Shown: in pieces, positions 17,765 to 26,437 of the stretch
How the letters are laid out: each line of letters opens with the position of its first letter
Position numbering within the stretch: position 1 is the stretch's first letter
Assembly: GCF_023715615.1 (NCBI RefSeq)
Contig: NZ_JAMBOM010000008.1
Location: 1 to 64,000 of the forward strand
Reading direction: 5' to 3'
From: Sporosarcina aquimarina
GTDB taxonomy: Bacteria > Bacillota > Bacilli > Bacillales_A > Planococcaceae
DNA: 64,000 bases
Program-made: the position numbers and the translations under genes
Notes under the pieces: model-generated
Told to the model about the DNA's origin: nothing
Databases searched by the model: none
What the model saw: the letters and a program-made list of their open reading frames with translations, nothing else

Positions 17765-18481
17765 TCATGCCAAACAAGTCTTCTGTCCATCTTCTTCACG
17801 CATGAATGTAAGCACCTTATCAAACCACTCTGCGCAATCATCACTGTAACAAATATGGTGTTTCCCGTTATCAGAGAAAATCAATTGCTTCGTTAAGGAA
17901 CCCAGGGAATGATAGAGCATGTCTGCACTTGAATAAGGGACAATACTATCTTGCATGCCTTGTACAATACAAACAGGCGCAGTGATTCTGCCATAATAAG
18001 GCTCAATCTGCTGGATAATCCGTGTGAATTGGTAAGCAGATCGAATAGGCGTATTGGCCAGTTTGTAACGATATAAATGGTAAAACGTGTTTGGTGGAAA
18101 GTGTTTAACGACCGGCTCGGAAAGTAAAATCGCAGCATCGGCCAATAATAAACGTGGTGAAATGTACTTTGCTGCAGCACTCAGTAAGACGAGACGTTCA
18201 ACAGGATACCGAAGCGCTAAATACATCGCAATGAGTCCTCCCATCGAAAATCCGACTACAAAAATTCGATCTGTTCGCTTACTCAGACGTCTGTATGCGA
18301 GTTCCGCTTCCATGAGCCAGGCTTCTGCGGTGATTTCAGCTAGTCTGCCTCCTGGTTCATGCCCAGGTAATATAGGGATATCAATACTCCAGTTCGTATT
18401 GTCCTTTAAATACTGGACGAACGGGCGAACTTCAAATGAGCCACCCGTAAATCCATGGAGAATAATTACACCTGTTTTCAC
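17765..18481 (-). CDS. Alpha/beta-hydrolase carboxylesterase (Est30-like)
   Basis: A 238-residue serine hydrolase. Oxyanion-loop motif LHGFTGGSFEV is at the N-terminus, the nucleophile elbow GFSMGG at about 96-101, the acid QGMQDSIVP near 188-196 and the catalytic His in NGKHHICYSDDC near 218. It resembles the Est30/YvaK group of small carboxylesterases. A GTG start sits 7 nt after CGGAGG, and the gene begins 3 nt after murF, so it is probably co-transcribed with murF and ddl. The natural substrate is unknown. Confidence 0.88.
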   Translation of the reverse strand: MKTGVIILHGFTGGSFEVRPFVQYLKDNTNWSIDIPILPGHEPGGRLAEITAEAWLMEAELAYRRLSKRTDRIFVVGFSMGGLIAMYLALRYPVERLVLLSAAAKYISPRLLLADAAILLSEPVVKHFPPNTFYHLYRYKLANTPIRSAYQFTRIIQQIEPYYGRITAPVCIVQGMQDSIVPYSSADMLYHSLGSLTKQLIFSDNGKHHICYSDDCAEWFDKVLTFMREEDGQKTCLA

Positions 18482-18484
18482 GGA

Positions 18485-19864
18485 TTACGCCTCCGTTTCC
18501 AGTACACCTTTCAACACGTTCTCAAGTGCCATTCCGCGAGATCCTTTCAACAGAATAATGGATTGATCGTTGATGGATCCGAGTAATTTCTCAACGATTG
18601 GGGCATAGTCATTCTCTGTCCAAATCAGTTCCACATTCGTATTCCGTGTGAGAAGTTCGTCGTATAACCAATGCATTCTAGGTCCGTATAAGGCGATTCC
18701 TTTCAACTTTAGGTTGGCAAGTTGGTCTGCAACTGATTCGTGGAAATGTTGTTCATCTTGACCAAGTTCCAGCATATCCCCCAGCACTACCCACTTGTCA
18801 TTACGAAGTTCTGTTTGACCAATGAACGTCAAAGCAGCACGCAACGATGTCGGTGCCGAATTATACGCATCATTGATGAACAGCGCACCACTTTTTGCTG
18901 TGACAGGTTGCATGCGCATCGGTGTTAAAACTGCATTCAGCAGCGCACTTCGGATCGATTCGTCAGTCATGCCTAGTTTTTTAGCAACCAGCATGGCCGC
19001 TAGCGCATTTTTTACTTGGTGCTCCCCGTAGACCGGGATAACAAATTGCCCCTCGATTTGACCTTCAACAGTAAACTGACTACCTTGTTCGGTCACTTTT
19101 ATATCTTTCGCTAATACGTCACACGAATCCCCGTAGCCGAATGCATGTGCATCCAGCTCAGGATGTGAATCCACGAGTGCTGTAAGTAGCGGCTCATCAC
19201 CATCAAAGTAAAACGCTCCGTTTGATGAAAGCCCATCAATAATTTCGAATTTTGCTTTCGCAATCCCCTCTCGACTGCCGAGATCCTGCATGTGAGCTTC
19301 ACCGATATTCGTAATAATTGCAATATCCGGCTTCGCTAATTTAGAGAGGAATGAAATTTCCCCAAAACCACTCATACCCATTTCCAAAACAGCCACTTCG
19401 GTATCTTCTTCAAGGGAAAGAATCGTTAACGGCATCCCAAGTTCGTTGTTGAAATTCCCTTCTGTTTTACGAACTTCAAATTTTGCGCCTAACACACTTG
19501 CAAGTAAATCTTTTGTCGATGTCTTACCGTTTGAACCCGTGACACCAATCACTTTACATGTAAGCTGTTCGCGATAGCTACGAGCAAGTTGCTGCAAAGC
19601 AATCTCTGCGTCTTCTACAAAGATAAGCGGAATGTCTTCGGGAGGGTTCGGTTCATCAGCGAGCCATAGCGCAGCAACTGCACCATTTTCAATAGCTGAA
19701 CGGACATACACATGCCCATTTGCATGTTCTCCGCGGAACGGGATGAACAACTCACCTTCCTGGATATTTCTTGAGTCAATGGTTGCTCCTGTCACTGTAA
19801 TCCCTTCTAAATGCTGTCCAGAGGCTTCTAACCAGCTGGCCAGTTCAGTCAATTTTCGTTTCAT
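18485..19864 (-). CDS. murF: UDP-N-acetylmuramoyl-tripeptide--D-alanyl-D-alanine ligase
   Basis: A 459-residue Mur ligase that adds D-Ala-D-Ala to the UDP-MurNAc-tripeptide. N-terminal substrate domain (1-100), central ATPase with the P-loop GVTGSNGKTSTKD near 108-120 and EMGMSGFGEI near 163, and a C-terminal domain with NDAYNSAP and LGDMLELG. It follows ddl by 12 nt, so the two enzymes that make and use D-Ala-D-Ala are co-expressed. Confidence 0.96.
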   Translation of the reverse strand: MKRKLTELASWLEASGQHLEGITVTGATIDSRNIQEGELFIPFRGEHANGHVYVRSAIENGAVAALWLADEPNPPEDIPLIFVEDAEIALQQLARSYREQLTCKVIGVTGSNGKTSTKDLLASVLGAKFEVRKTEGNFNNELGMPLTILSLEEDTEVAVLEMGMSGFGEISFLSKLAKPDIAIITNIGEAHMQDLGSREGIAKAKFEIIDGLSSNGAFYFDGDEPLLTALVDSHPELDAHAFGYGDSCDVLAKDIKVTEQGSQFTVEGQIEGQFVIPVYGEHQVKNALAAMLVAKKLGMTDESIRSALLNAVLTPMRMQPVTAKSGALFINDAYNSAPTSLRAALTFIGQTELRNDKWVVLGDMLELGQDEQHFHESVADQLANLKLKGIALYGPRMHWLYDELLTRNTNVELIWTENDYAPIVEKLLGSINDQSIILLKGSRGMALENVLKGVLETEA

Positions 19865-19876
19865 CAGTCATCCCAC

Positions 19877-20944
19877 TCAATCCATTGTGTATTGTATCTT
19901 TTGTTTTTCTGCATGGCGTGCGATCGCCAATTCAATAAGACGGTCAATTAGTTCTGGATAACTTACGCCAGTATGTTGCCAAAGTAGCGGGAACATACTC
20001 GTTGGTGTAAATCCAGGCATTGTATTCACTTCGTTGATAAGCACTTCGTCACTTTCAGTTACAAAGAAGTCAGCGCGAACGAGTCCCGCACAGTCTAGTA
20101 CTTTAAATGCACGATATGCCATGTCTTTCATACGGTTTGCAACGTCATCAGATACTTGTGCAGGAATTACCAATTCTGTGTTTCCGTCTTGGTATTTTGC
20201 TTCGTAGTCGTAAAATGCTGCAACAGGCTTAATTTCCCCTGGTACGGAACACGCAGGCTCGTCGTTTCCAAGTACGCCCATTTCGACTTCACGTGCTGCG
20301 ACCCCTTGTTCCACAATGATTTTCCGGTCGAATTTTAGCGCAAACGCAATCGCTTCCTTCAAACTTCCTCGATTATCCGCTTTGCTAATACCTACGCTTG
20401 AGCCTAAGTTCGCTGGCTTTACAAATACCGGATATTCAAGTGTTTGCTCTGCAGCGTCTAGTAGACGCGTTTCATCATTTTCCCACTCTGAACGAATGAA
20501 ATGGACATAAGGCACTTGTGCAAGCCCAACTTGAGCAAACAATTGTTTCATGACGACTTTATCCATCCCCGCTGATGAGGCAAGAACGCCATTTCCAGCA
20601 TAAGGGATATTCATCACTTCGAAGAGACCTTGAACGGTTCCATCTTCCCCATTTGTTCCGTGGAGTAGTGGTAGGATGACATCTGGTTTACTTTCAAGTT
20701 GAAGGAACTGAGTGATACTATCCGGCTCGTTGGTTCCGTTTCCGCCCAAACGCAATTCTTCGATTGTTTTCACAGGTGCCGCAAGAGATGTGCCCGTACG
20801 CCACTCCCCTTCAGAAGTTATGTAGATCGGCATCACTTCGTATGCTTCAAAATTGATTGCTTGTGTAGCTGCGCGCGCTGTAGATAACGAAACTTCATGT
20901 TCAGCTGATTTTCCTCCGTAGACTAATCCTAGCTTTTTTTTCAT
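19877..20944 (-). CDS. ddl: D-alanine--D-alanine ligase
   Basis: A 355-residue ATP-grasp ligase that joins two D-alanines. [13 protein letters not shown] at the N-terminus, [15 protein letters not shown] near 95, [15 protein letters not shown] near 175 and [15 protein letters not shown] near 310 are all characteristic. It lies in the order ddl-murF-esterase and is divergent from the first rodA paralogue with a 214-bp gap. Confidence 0.96.
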   Translation of the reverse strand: MKKKLGLVYGGKSAEHEVSLSTARAATQAINFEAYEVMPIYITSEGEWRTGTSLAAPVKTIEELRLGGNGTNEPDSITQFLQLESKPDVILPLLHGTNGEDGTVQGLFEVMNIPYAGNGVLASSAGMDKVVMKQLFAQVGLAQVPYVHFIRSEWENDETRLLDAAEQTLEYPVFVKPANLGSSVGISKADNRGSLKEAIAFALKFDRKIIVEQGVAAREVEMGVLGNDEPACSVPGEIKPVAAFYDYEAKYQDGNTELVIPAQVSDDVANRMKDMAYRAFKVLDCAGLVRADFFVTESDEVLINEVNTMPGFTPTSMFPLLWQHTGVSYPELIDRLIELAIARHAEKQKIQYTMD

Positions 20945-21158
20945 AATAATCCCTCTCGATCGGTTAGTTTTCGTCTCACTAGTTTACCATGAACCGTGGG
21001 TGAAGCTAGAAAAAACCTCTCTCTTCATCTATTGTTAGAGTAATAAGTTTTATAATAGAGAAACTTATCAATCCACAATCACGTCTTATGAACCACGTGA
21101 ATCTTTGACCTAACTACGGTATACTTTACCAATTATCTCCTTAGGAAGGAGTTTCGCT

Positions 21159-22337
21159 TTGAAACTTTCAACCAAGTGGTCAGATCGCTTTGACTGGACA
21201 CTTGCCTTATTACTGTTCTTGTTTTTTATCGTCAGTTTAACTGCAATTGGTTCTGCTCAAAACTCCGGACAATACAACACAAACTTCATCCCACTGCAAA
21301 TTCGTTGGTACGTCCTAGGTGCTTTTATCATTTTTGTTATGATACAGCTCGAACCTCAACAATACAAAAAACTGGCGTGGCCCCTTTATGGCTTTGGAAT
21401 TTTTCTTTTAGTATTTCTTATGTTATCACCAGGCGGTGAAGATCAAATTGCAGAAACTCGCCTTGGTGCAAAGCGATGGTTACATCTTCCTATCATAGGA
21501 ACGATTCAACCTTCAGAATTCATTAAGTCTTTTTTCATCCTCGGATTAGCTCGAACAGTTAGTGTACATCATGAACGTCATCCAGAAAAATCGATTAAGA
21601 TGGATTTAATGCTACTTGGAAAAGTAGGCGTGATGTTGCTGGTTCCGCTTGCTTTCATAATGAAGCAACCAGATTTGGGGACGTCTCTTGTATTCATAGC
21701 GATTACAATTGCTGTCGTTATCGCATCCGGGATTTCATGGAGAATTCTTGCTCCGTTCATGGCAGTCGGTGCAACACTGGGAGCCACTCTTTTGTGGATG
21801 GCTATCTATGCACAGGACTTTTTGCAGAAGCTTGGTTTTGACCCTTACCAATTTAAGCGGGTCTATTCGTGGCTCGATCCCTATTCGTATCCAGGTGAAG
21901 AAGGGTATAATCTGATTCAAGCAATGACGGCGATTGGATCTGGAGAGTTCACTGGAAAAGGCTTCAAAGAAAGTGTTGTGTATATTCCTGAAAATCACAC
22001 AGACTTCATCATCAGTGTTATTGGAGAAGAGTGGGGATTCGTCGGGACAAGTTTACTAATTATACTTTTTTTCGTATTCATTTATCATTTAACTAAAATC
22101 GCATTAACGTTGAAAGATACGTTCAGCATCTATGTGACTGCAGGTGTAATTGCCATGTTAGCTTTCCATGTGTTAGAAAACATCGGCATGAATATTCAAC
22201 TGCTTCCGATAACAGGAATCCCTCTCCCTTTTATTAGCTATGGAGGTAGTTCCTTATTTAGTAATATGTTTGCAATTGGTTTGATTTTTAGTATTCGGTT
22301 CCACCAGCAAAATTACTTATTTGAAACAGAAGAGTAG
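21159..22337 (+). CDS. RodA/FtsW-type SEDS peptidoglycan polymerase, copy 1
   Basis: A 392-residue SEDS protein with about ten transmembrane helices. Conserved motifs: GAKRWL-LPIIGTIQPSEF, the catalytic-Asp segment ENHTDFIISVIGEEWG and the C-terminal LPITGIPLPFISYGGSS. SEDS proteins polymerise glycan strands from lipid II, paired with a class B PBP. A TTG start is used with AAGGAG 8 nt upstream. A close paralogue follows 99 bp downstream. It resembles RodA more than FtsW in length and motifs; which of the two copies is the primary RodA cannot be told here. Confidence 0.88.
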   Translation: MKLSTKWSDRFDWTLALLLFLFFIVSLTAIGSAQNSGQYNTNFIPLQIRWYVLGAFIIFVMIQLEPQQYKKLAWPLYGFGIFLLVFLMLSPGGEDQIAETRLGAKRWLHLPIIGTIQPSEFIKSFFILGLARTVSVHHERHPEKSIKMDLMLLGKVGVMLLVPLAFIMKQPDLGTSLVFIAITIAVVIASGISWRILAPFMAVGATLGATLLWMAIYAQDFLQKLGFDPYQFKRVYSWLDPYSYPGEEGYNLIQAMTAIGSGEFTGKGFKESVVYIPENHTDFIISVIGEEWGFVGTSLLIILFFVFIYHLTKIALTLKDTFSIYVTAGVIAMLAFHVLENIGMNIQLLPITGIPLPFISYGGSSLFSNMFAIGLIFSIRFHQQNYLFETEE

Positions 22338-22365
22338 TAAACGGACAAAACAGGAAAATTTCCTC

Positions 22366-22396
22366 TTGTGGGTTCGGGTACGTTTTCGGTTATAAT
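22366..22396 (+). promoter_or_regulatory. Possible promoter of the second RodA paralogue
   Basis: A perfect TATAAT box at 22391-22396 with a TTGTGG -35 candidate 19 nt upstream. The long spacer makes this uncertain. Confidence 0.4.
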
Positions 22397-22436
22397 GAGT
22401 GACTGTAACTCTATGAAACGACAAAGGTGACAAATT

Positions 22437-23618
22437 ATGAAAATACAACAAAGATCTGCGGACCGGTTCGATTGGCCCCTAGCCTTTATCTTGCTTATGT
22501 TTGGAGCAATTAGTCTAATTGCTATTTCTTCAGCTCAAACGACAGGACAATATGGTATTAATTTTATACCGTCTCAAATTCAGTGGTATGTCGTAGGTTC
22601 AATTATTATTGCTTTCACCATGTACTTCGAACCTGAACAATATAAAAAAGCAGCATGGCTTATTTATGGAGCGGGCATTTTCTCCCTTTTCGTGCTGTTC
22701 ATCCTCCCGGAAAGTATGGAACTTGTCGCTCGCCGTAACGGAGCAAAAAGTTGGTTCCACTTACCTGGTGTGGGTAGTATCCAGCCTGCCGAGTTCATGA
22801 AAACATTTTTTATCATCGGTCTCGCTCGCGTCATTACAAAGCACCATGAGAAGTTTACCGAGAAGACGTTGCAAACCGATTTCATGTTACTTTTAAAAAT
22901 CGGTGTGGTCCTAATTGTGCCACTATTTTTCATTATGATGCAGACGGATTTAGGAACAGCGTTAGTTTTCCTCGCCATTACTGCTGCTCTAACTATTGTA
23001 TCCGGCATTACATGGAAAATCTTATTGCCAATCTTTGTGGGTACTGCTTCTATAGGAGGCACAATGCTCTTTATGGCATTATATGCCCAAGATTTTCTTG
23101 CGTCACTTGGATTTAAGCAGTATCAGTTTCAGCGAATCTATTCATGGCTCGATCCCTATTCATATTCGTCAAACGAAGGCTTGCATCTCATTACTTCGTT
23201 GAATGCAATTGGCTCTGGAGAGATTTTCGGTAAAGGGTACAAAGACCGCGAAGTGTATGTTCCAGAAAGCCATACTGACTTCATCTTCAGTGTTATTGGA
23301 GAGGAATGGGGATTCTTCGGCGCAAGCGTAGTCATTTGCCTATATTTCTTTCTGATTTATCATTTGACGAAAATTGCATTGGAGTTAAAGGATCCATTCA
23401 GCACGTATATTGCGGCGGGAATTATCGCGATGATTACGTTCCATGTATTTGAAAATATCGGTATGACCATACAATTACTTCCAATTACAGGGATTCCCCT
23501 TCCGTTTATCAGTTATGGAGGTAGTTCTTTGATGGGGAACATGCTCGCCATCGGTCTAATTTTCAGCATGAAATTCCATCACCGTACGTATATGTTTAAC
23601 TCGGATGAGGAAGAATAA
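22437..23618 (+). CDS. RodA/FtsW-type SEDS peptidoglycan polymerase, copy 2
   Basis: A 393-residue SEDS protein strongly similar over its whole length to the one just upstream (shared RSDRFDW-type start, GAKSWFHLPGVGSIQPAEF, YSWLDPYSYS, ESHTDFIFSVIGEEWG, LPITGIPLPFISYGGSSL). It looks like an old tandem duplication with both catalytic segments intact. AAAGGTGACAAATT precedes the ATG, and its own promoter is possible at 22366-22396. It ends at a bidirectional terminator shared with the small ORF on the other strand. Confidence 0.88.
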   Translation: MKIQQRSADRFDWPLAFILLMFGAISLIAISSAQTTGQYGINFIPSQIQWYVVGSIIIAFTMYFEPEQYKKAAWLIYGAGIFSLFVLFILPESMELVARRNGAKSWFHLPGVGSIQPAEFMKTFFIIGLARVITKHHEKFTEKTLQTDFMLLLKIGVVLIVPLFFIMMQTDLGTALVFLAITAALTIVSGITWKILLPIFVGTASIGGTMLFMALYAQDFLASLGFKQYQFQRIYSWLDPYSYSSNEGLHLITSLNAIGSGEIFGKGYKDREVYVPESHTDFIFSVIGEEWGFFGASVVICLYFFLIYHLTKIALELKDPFSTYIAAGIIAMITFHVFENIGMTIQLLPITGIPLPFISYGGSSLMGNMLAIGLIFSMKFHHRTYMFNSDEEE

Positions 23619-23655
23619 AAAACACGACCTAGGAATATTCCTAGGTCGTGTTTTT
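23617..23655. terminator. Bidirectional terminator
   Basis: A perfect inverted repeat AAAAACACGACCTAGGAAT and its complement, T-runs on both strands. It serves the second RodA gene on the plus strand and the 46-residue ORF on the minus strand. Confidence 0.92.
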
Positions 23656-23657
23656 AG

Positions 23658-23798
23658 TTATGGTTGGATTTGCGGGTCTTGCTGAGCAGGCGGTGTAAGT
23701 GCCTTCAGCATATCTAGACGCGATTTTGTCATTGTAGCGGAAACACCTAACTTCGCTAAGTTTGTGATGATCTTCTTCAAATCGATTTCTTTCGCCAT
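23658..23798 (-). CDS. Small hypothetical protein, 46 residues
   Basis: An unrecognised ORF starting MAKEIDLKKIITNLAKLG and ending QQDPQIQP. GAGGTGG lies 6 nt before the ATG, an extended -10 promoter (TGGTATAAT) is about 100 nt upstream, and the gene ends exactly at a terminator. Together these make it a convincing small gene. The peptide is soluble, basic at the N-terminus, predicted helical for residues 4-34, with a Pro/Gln-rich tail and no cysteine. No function assigned. Confidence 0.78.
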   Translation of the reverse strand: MAKEIDLKKIITNLAKLGVSATMTKSRLDMLKALTPPAQQDPQIQP

Positions 23799-23889
23799 CT
23801 GGTTCCACCTCAACCTTTCTATAGTGCAGGACGCACGAATTGGATGTAAGGTTCTATTTTTGCTCTAATCTTGATGTTTTCCTTTGTCT

Positions 23890-23925
23890 AACTTCATTAT
23901 ACCACAATTGTCAAGTTTTTAACCT
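23890..23925 (-). promoter_or_regulatory. Extended -10 promoter of the 46-residue gene
   Basis: TGG-TATAAT on the minus strand at 23896-23904. A TTGACA lies only 7 nt upstream of the -10 and cannot act as its -35, so recognition would rest on the extended -10. Confidence 0.55.
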
Positions 23926-24029
23926 TTCAATTATGTTACAAATGCTCTTTTTTCGTAAATTTCATTGAGCAAGCGCAATTGATATACATACTCCCTTAAG
24001 GTACACAGCTACTGTAAGAGAAAGGGGAA

Positions 24030-24115
24030 CATGGTTCGTTAGGATGGACCAGTTTTAAATTGGCAGCCGTCGAGCGTGATGGTGTCGCTCTAGAAGTTCC
24101 CATCCGAAGTGATAG
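24030..24115. other. Possible structured element in gene-poor region
   Basis: On paper the plus strand folds as a three-way junction: GGATGG pairs with CCATCC, enclosing CCAGTT/AATTGG (3-nt loop) and GAGCG/CGCTC. GGGGAAC upstream could also pair with GTTCCC. No promoter or T-run is clearly attached, so direction and status are open. Confidence 0.3.
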
Positions 24116-24119
24116 ATTT

Positions 24120-24450
24120 CTATGTTTCAAATTCACCGAAAAGGGAATCGTTGATAGCACTTGCTACGTCATCAAAAAGAGATTCGGAACACTTCTCGCG
24201 CGAGTGAATAAGAGAATTACTAGGAAAATATTCCAATAGTTGTAGAGTTCGAATCCATTCCTTGTCACGGAATGCGTTATAAAATAGACGATATTGTTGC
24301 TCGGTAATGAGAAGTTCTTGAAGCTCATCAGCAGTTCGTTTACATTGCAGGCACGATTTCCCTTTGGTTAGCTGGTGTCACAATGTCGTTCAGTTCCGTG
24401 TCAGTTTTCTTATATGAGTTATGGTTGCAACGAGGAAAAGTTACGGTCAT
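24120..24450 (-). pseudogene. Apparently frameshifted small ORF
   Basis: The minus strand has an 85-codon open stretch (24120-24377) reading CLQCKRTADELQELLITEQ and ending SLFGEFET. It looks coding but has no ATG, GTG or TTG near its beginning. A second frame, from ATG 24450 to a stop at 24340, reads MTVTFPRCNHNSYKK and overlaps it. One base change of frame near 24342-24377 would join them into a protein of about 105 residues with C-x2-C-like pairs. I interpret it as a decayed gene; family unknown. The overlapping plus-strand frame looks like a shadow. Confidence 0.4.
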
Positions 24451-24600
24451 AATCTTGATTTCGTGAAGGACTGAAAGAAATGAGCGATTTTCATTTCTTT
24501 CATTTTTTATTTGAGTGCACGTGCTCTTGTTTTCAGAGACAAATCCCTTTGTTCATGTATACTATAGAAATACAATACATTTCCAGAAAGGCGGCATACA

Positions 24601-26052
24601 ATGGCAGGAATTATCACCTTTCTTACGATTGCAGTACTAATTTTAAACGTCCTGCTTGCAGGAGTTCTTATCTTTTTAGAACGACGTGATGCTGCGGCTA
24701 CTTGGGCTTGGCTCCTTGTTCTATTTTTCATTCCTCTTTTTGGATTTATTATCTACCTGCTTCTTGGAAGACAGTTACGAAAACGACACTTATTTCGCTG
24801 GTCCGGCCGTGATCGTATCGGTATCGAGACCTTAATTGACTACCAAATGGAAGCGATCGAAGACGAAACCTTCGAATTCCAACTCGACGATACCGCTCAT
24901 TACCACGATATGATTTATTTGCATTTAAGAAATAATCATGCTGTGTTAACACAAGACAACGATGTGGAAATCTTTAATGATGGTGCAGCAAAATTTGAAG
25001 CACTTATCGAGGACTTGGAAAGTGCCAAGGATCATATCCATTTCCAGTATTACATTATGAGACTCGACAAACTCGGAAGCAGAATTATGGAGGTTCTTGT
25101 AAGGAAGGCACAAGCTGGCGTAAAAGTCCGTGTGCTCTTTGACGATATCGGCTCGCGAGGCTTACACGTCAAACATTTAAAAGAGCTAACAGAAGCTGGT
25201 GGAGAAGCTGCAGCATTCTTCCCTGCCATAATGCCGCTCATCAACCCACGTTTGAATTATCGTAATCACCGAAAAATTGTAGTGATCGACGGTCGTATTG
25301 GATATGTTGGTGGATTCAACGTAGGCGATGAATATCTCGGAATGAGTAAGAAGTTCGGTTATTGGCGAGATACACACTTACGTATTGAAGGAAGCGCCGT
25401 ACATCCGTTGCAAACCCGATTTCTTTTGGATTGGAATCAGGCACTGGCATCGAGCGAAGTTCAATACAACGATCGCTACTTCCCTGTCATACCACGTAAA
25501 GGGTCCGTTGGAATGCAAATCGTATCGAGCGGCCCAGATGCAGAATGGGAACAAATCAAAGATGGCTACCTAAAGATGATCTTCATTGCCAAAGATTATA
25601 TATATATTCAAACGCCGTATTTCATTCCCGACGTTAGTTTCTTGGACGCGCTTCGAATCGCATGCTTGTCTGGCGTAGATGTGCGGATTATGATTCCGAA
25701 TAAGCCGGATCACATGTTTGTCTACTGGGCGACGTATTCGAATATCGGCAGCTTACTGAAAGCTGGAGCACGCGTCTACATTTACGAGAATGGGTTCATT
25801 CATGCGAAGCAAATTGTTGTGGATGATGAGTTGTCGACTGTTGGTACAGCCAATATTGACGAGCGAAGCTTCCGTCTCAACTTTGAGATTAATGCGTTCA
25901 TCTACGATCGCGAGAAGTCTCGTGAACTCGCCGAGCTATTTGAACAAGACATTCAGTTATCGACCGAGTTAACTTACGATATGTATTTGAATCGATCACG
26001 GACGATTAAGATTAAAGAGTCCATTTCGCGATTGTTGTCACCTATTTTATAA
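24601..26052 (+). CDS. cls: Cardiolipin synthase
   Basis: A 483-residue phospholipase-D superfamily enzyme that condenses two phosphatidylglycerols into cardiolipin. Two N-terminal transmembrane helices (about 4-26, 34-55) are followed by two HKD motifs: HRKIVVIDGRIGYVGGFN near residue 222 and HAKQIVVDDELSTVGTANID near 401. Length equals B. subtilis ClsA. AAAGGCGG precedes the ATG, and a TATACT box lies about 45 nt upstream. It ends in a terminator followed by a 21-bp repeat array. Confidence 0.95.
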   Translation: MAGIITFLTIAVLILNVLLAGVLIFLERRDAAATWAWLLVLFFIPLFGFIIYLLLGRQLRKRHLFRWSGRDRIGIETLIDYQMEAIEDETFEFQLDDTAHYHDMIYLHLRNNHAVLTQDNDVEIFNDGAAKFEALIEDLESAKDHIHFQYYIMRLDKLGSRIMEVLVRKAQAGVKVRVLFDDIGSRGLHVKHLKELTEAGGEAAAFFPAIMPLINPRLNYRNHRKIVVIDGRIGYVGGFNVGDEYLGMSKKFGYWRDTHLRIEGSAVHPLQTRFLLDWNQALASSEVQYNDRYFPVIPRKGSVGMQIVSSGPDAEWEQIKDGYLKMIFIAKDYIYIQTPYFIPDVSFLDALRIACLSGVDVRIMIPNKPDHMFVYWATYSNIGSLLKAGARVYIYENGFIHAKQIVVDDELSTVGTANIDERSFRLNFEINAFIYDREKSRELAELFEQDIQLSTELTYDMYLNRSRTIKIKESISRLLSPIL

Positions 26053-26067
26053 TGCGTTCACGTGTCG

Positions 26068-26101
26068 GGCTACCTTCTATTTGGAGGTAGCCTGTTTTTT
26101 T
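26068..26101 (+). terminator. Terminator after cls
   Basis: GGCTACCT/AGGTAGCC stem followed by seven Ts on the plus strand. Confidence 0.88.
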
Positions 26102-26116
26102 GTGTGGGGTTGGGTT

Positions 26117-26362
26117 GCTTGAGCGGATTCGTGGCTCGCTTGAGCTGATTCGTGGCTCGCTTGAGCGGATTATTGGTTGGCTTGAGCGCATTCGCGGCTC
26201 GCTTGAGCGCATTATTGGTTGGCTTGAGCAGATTTGCGGCTCGCTTGAGCGGATTCGCGGCTCGCTTGAGCGGATTATTGGTTGGCTTGAGCGGATTCAC
26301 GGCTCGCTTGAGCGGATTCGCGGCTCGCTTGAGCAGATTCGCGGCTCGCTTGAGCGGATTCC
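26117..26362. repeat. 21-bp tandem repeat array D (12 units)
   Basis: Twelve units in strict 21-bp register, each beginning GCTTGAGC. Two unit types occur: GCTTGAGCGGATTCGCGGCTC and GCTTGAGCGGATTATTGGTTG. Because 21 is a multiple of three, open frames run through on both strands with heptad-like repeats, but none has a ribosome binding site. The array lies between two convergent terminators (cls and the VanY-like gene). Confidence 0.95.
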
Positions 26363-26407
26363 ATAAAAACTAACAACTCCAATGCAACTGCGACAACCGC
26401 CCCATAG

Positions 26408-26435
26408 AAAAAAGGACTGCGCTGGCAGCCCTTTT
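26408..26435 (-). terminator. Terminator after the VanY-type gene
   Basis: AAAGGGCTGC/GCAGTCCTTT stem followed by Ts on the minus strand, 3 nt past the stop codon. Confidence 0.8.
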
Positions 26436-26437
26436 CA

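Noticed and set aside
24020..24242. Plus-strand open frame of about 70 codons reading GWTSFKLAAVERDG
   Set aside because: No start codon or ribosome binding site; it is antisense to the better-looking minus-strand frame. A vague likeness to ComK was not convincing.
26070..26373. Open reading frames of 70-90 codons on both strands through the 21-bp array
   Set aside because: They exist only because the unit length is a multiple of three; no ribosome binding site, heptad content differs by frame, and terminators flank the array.
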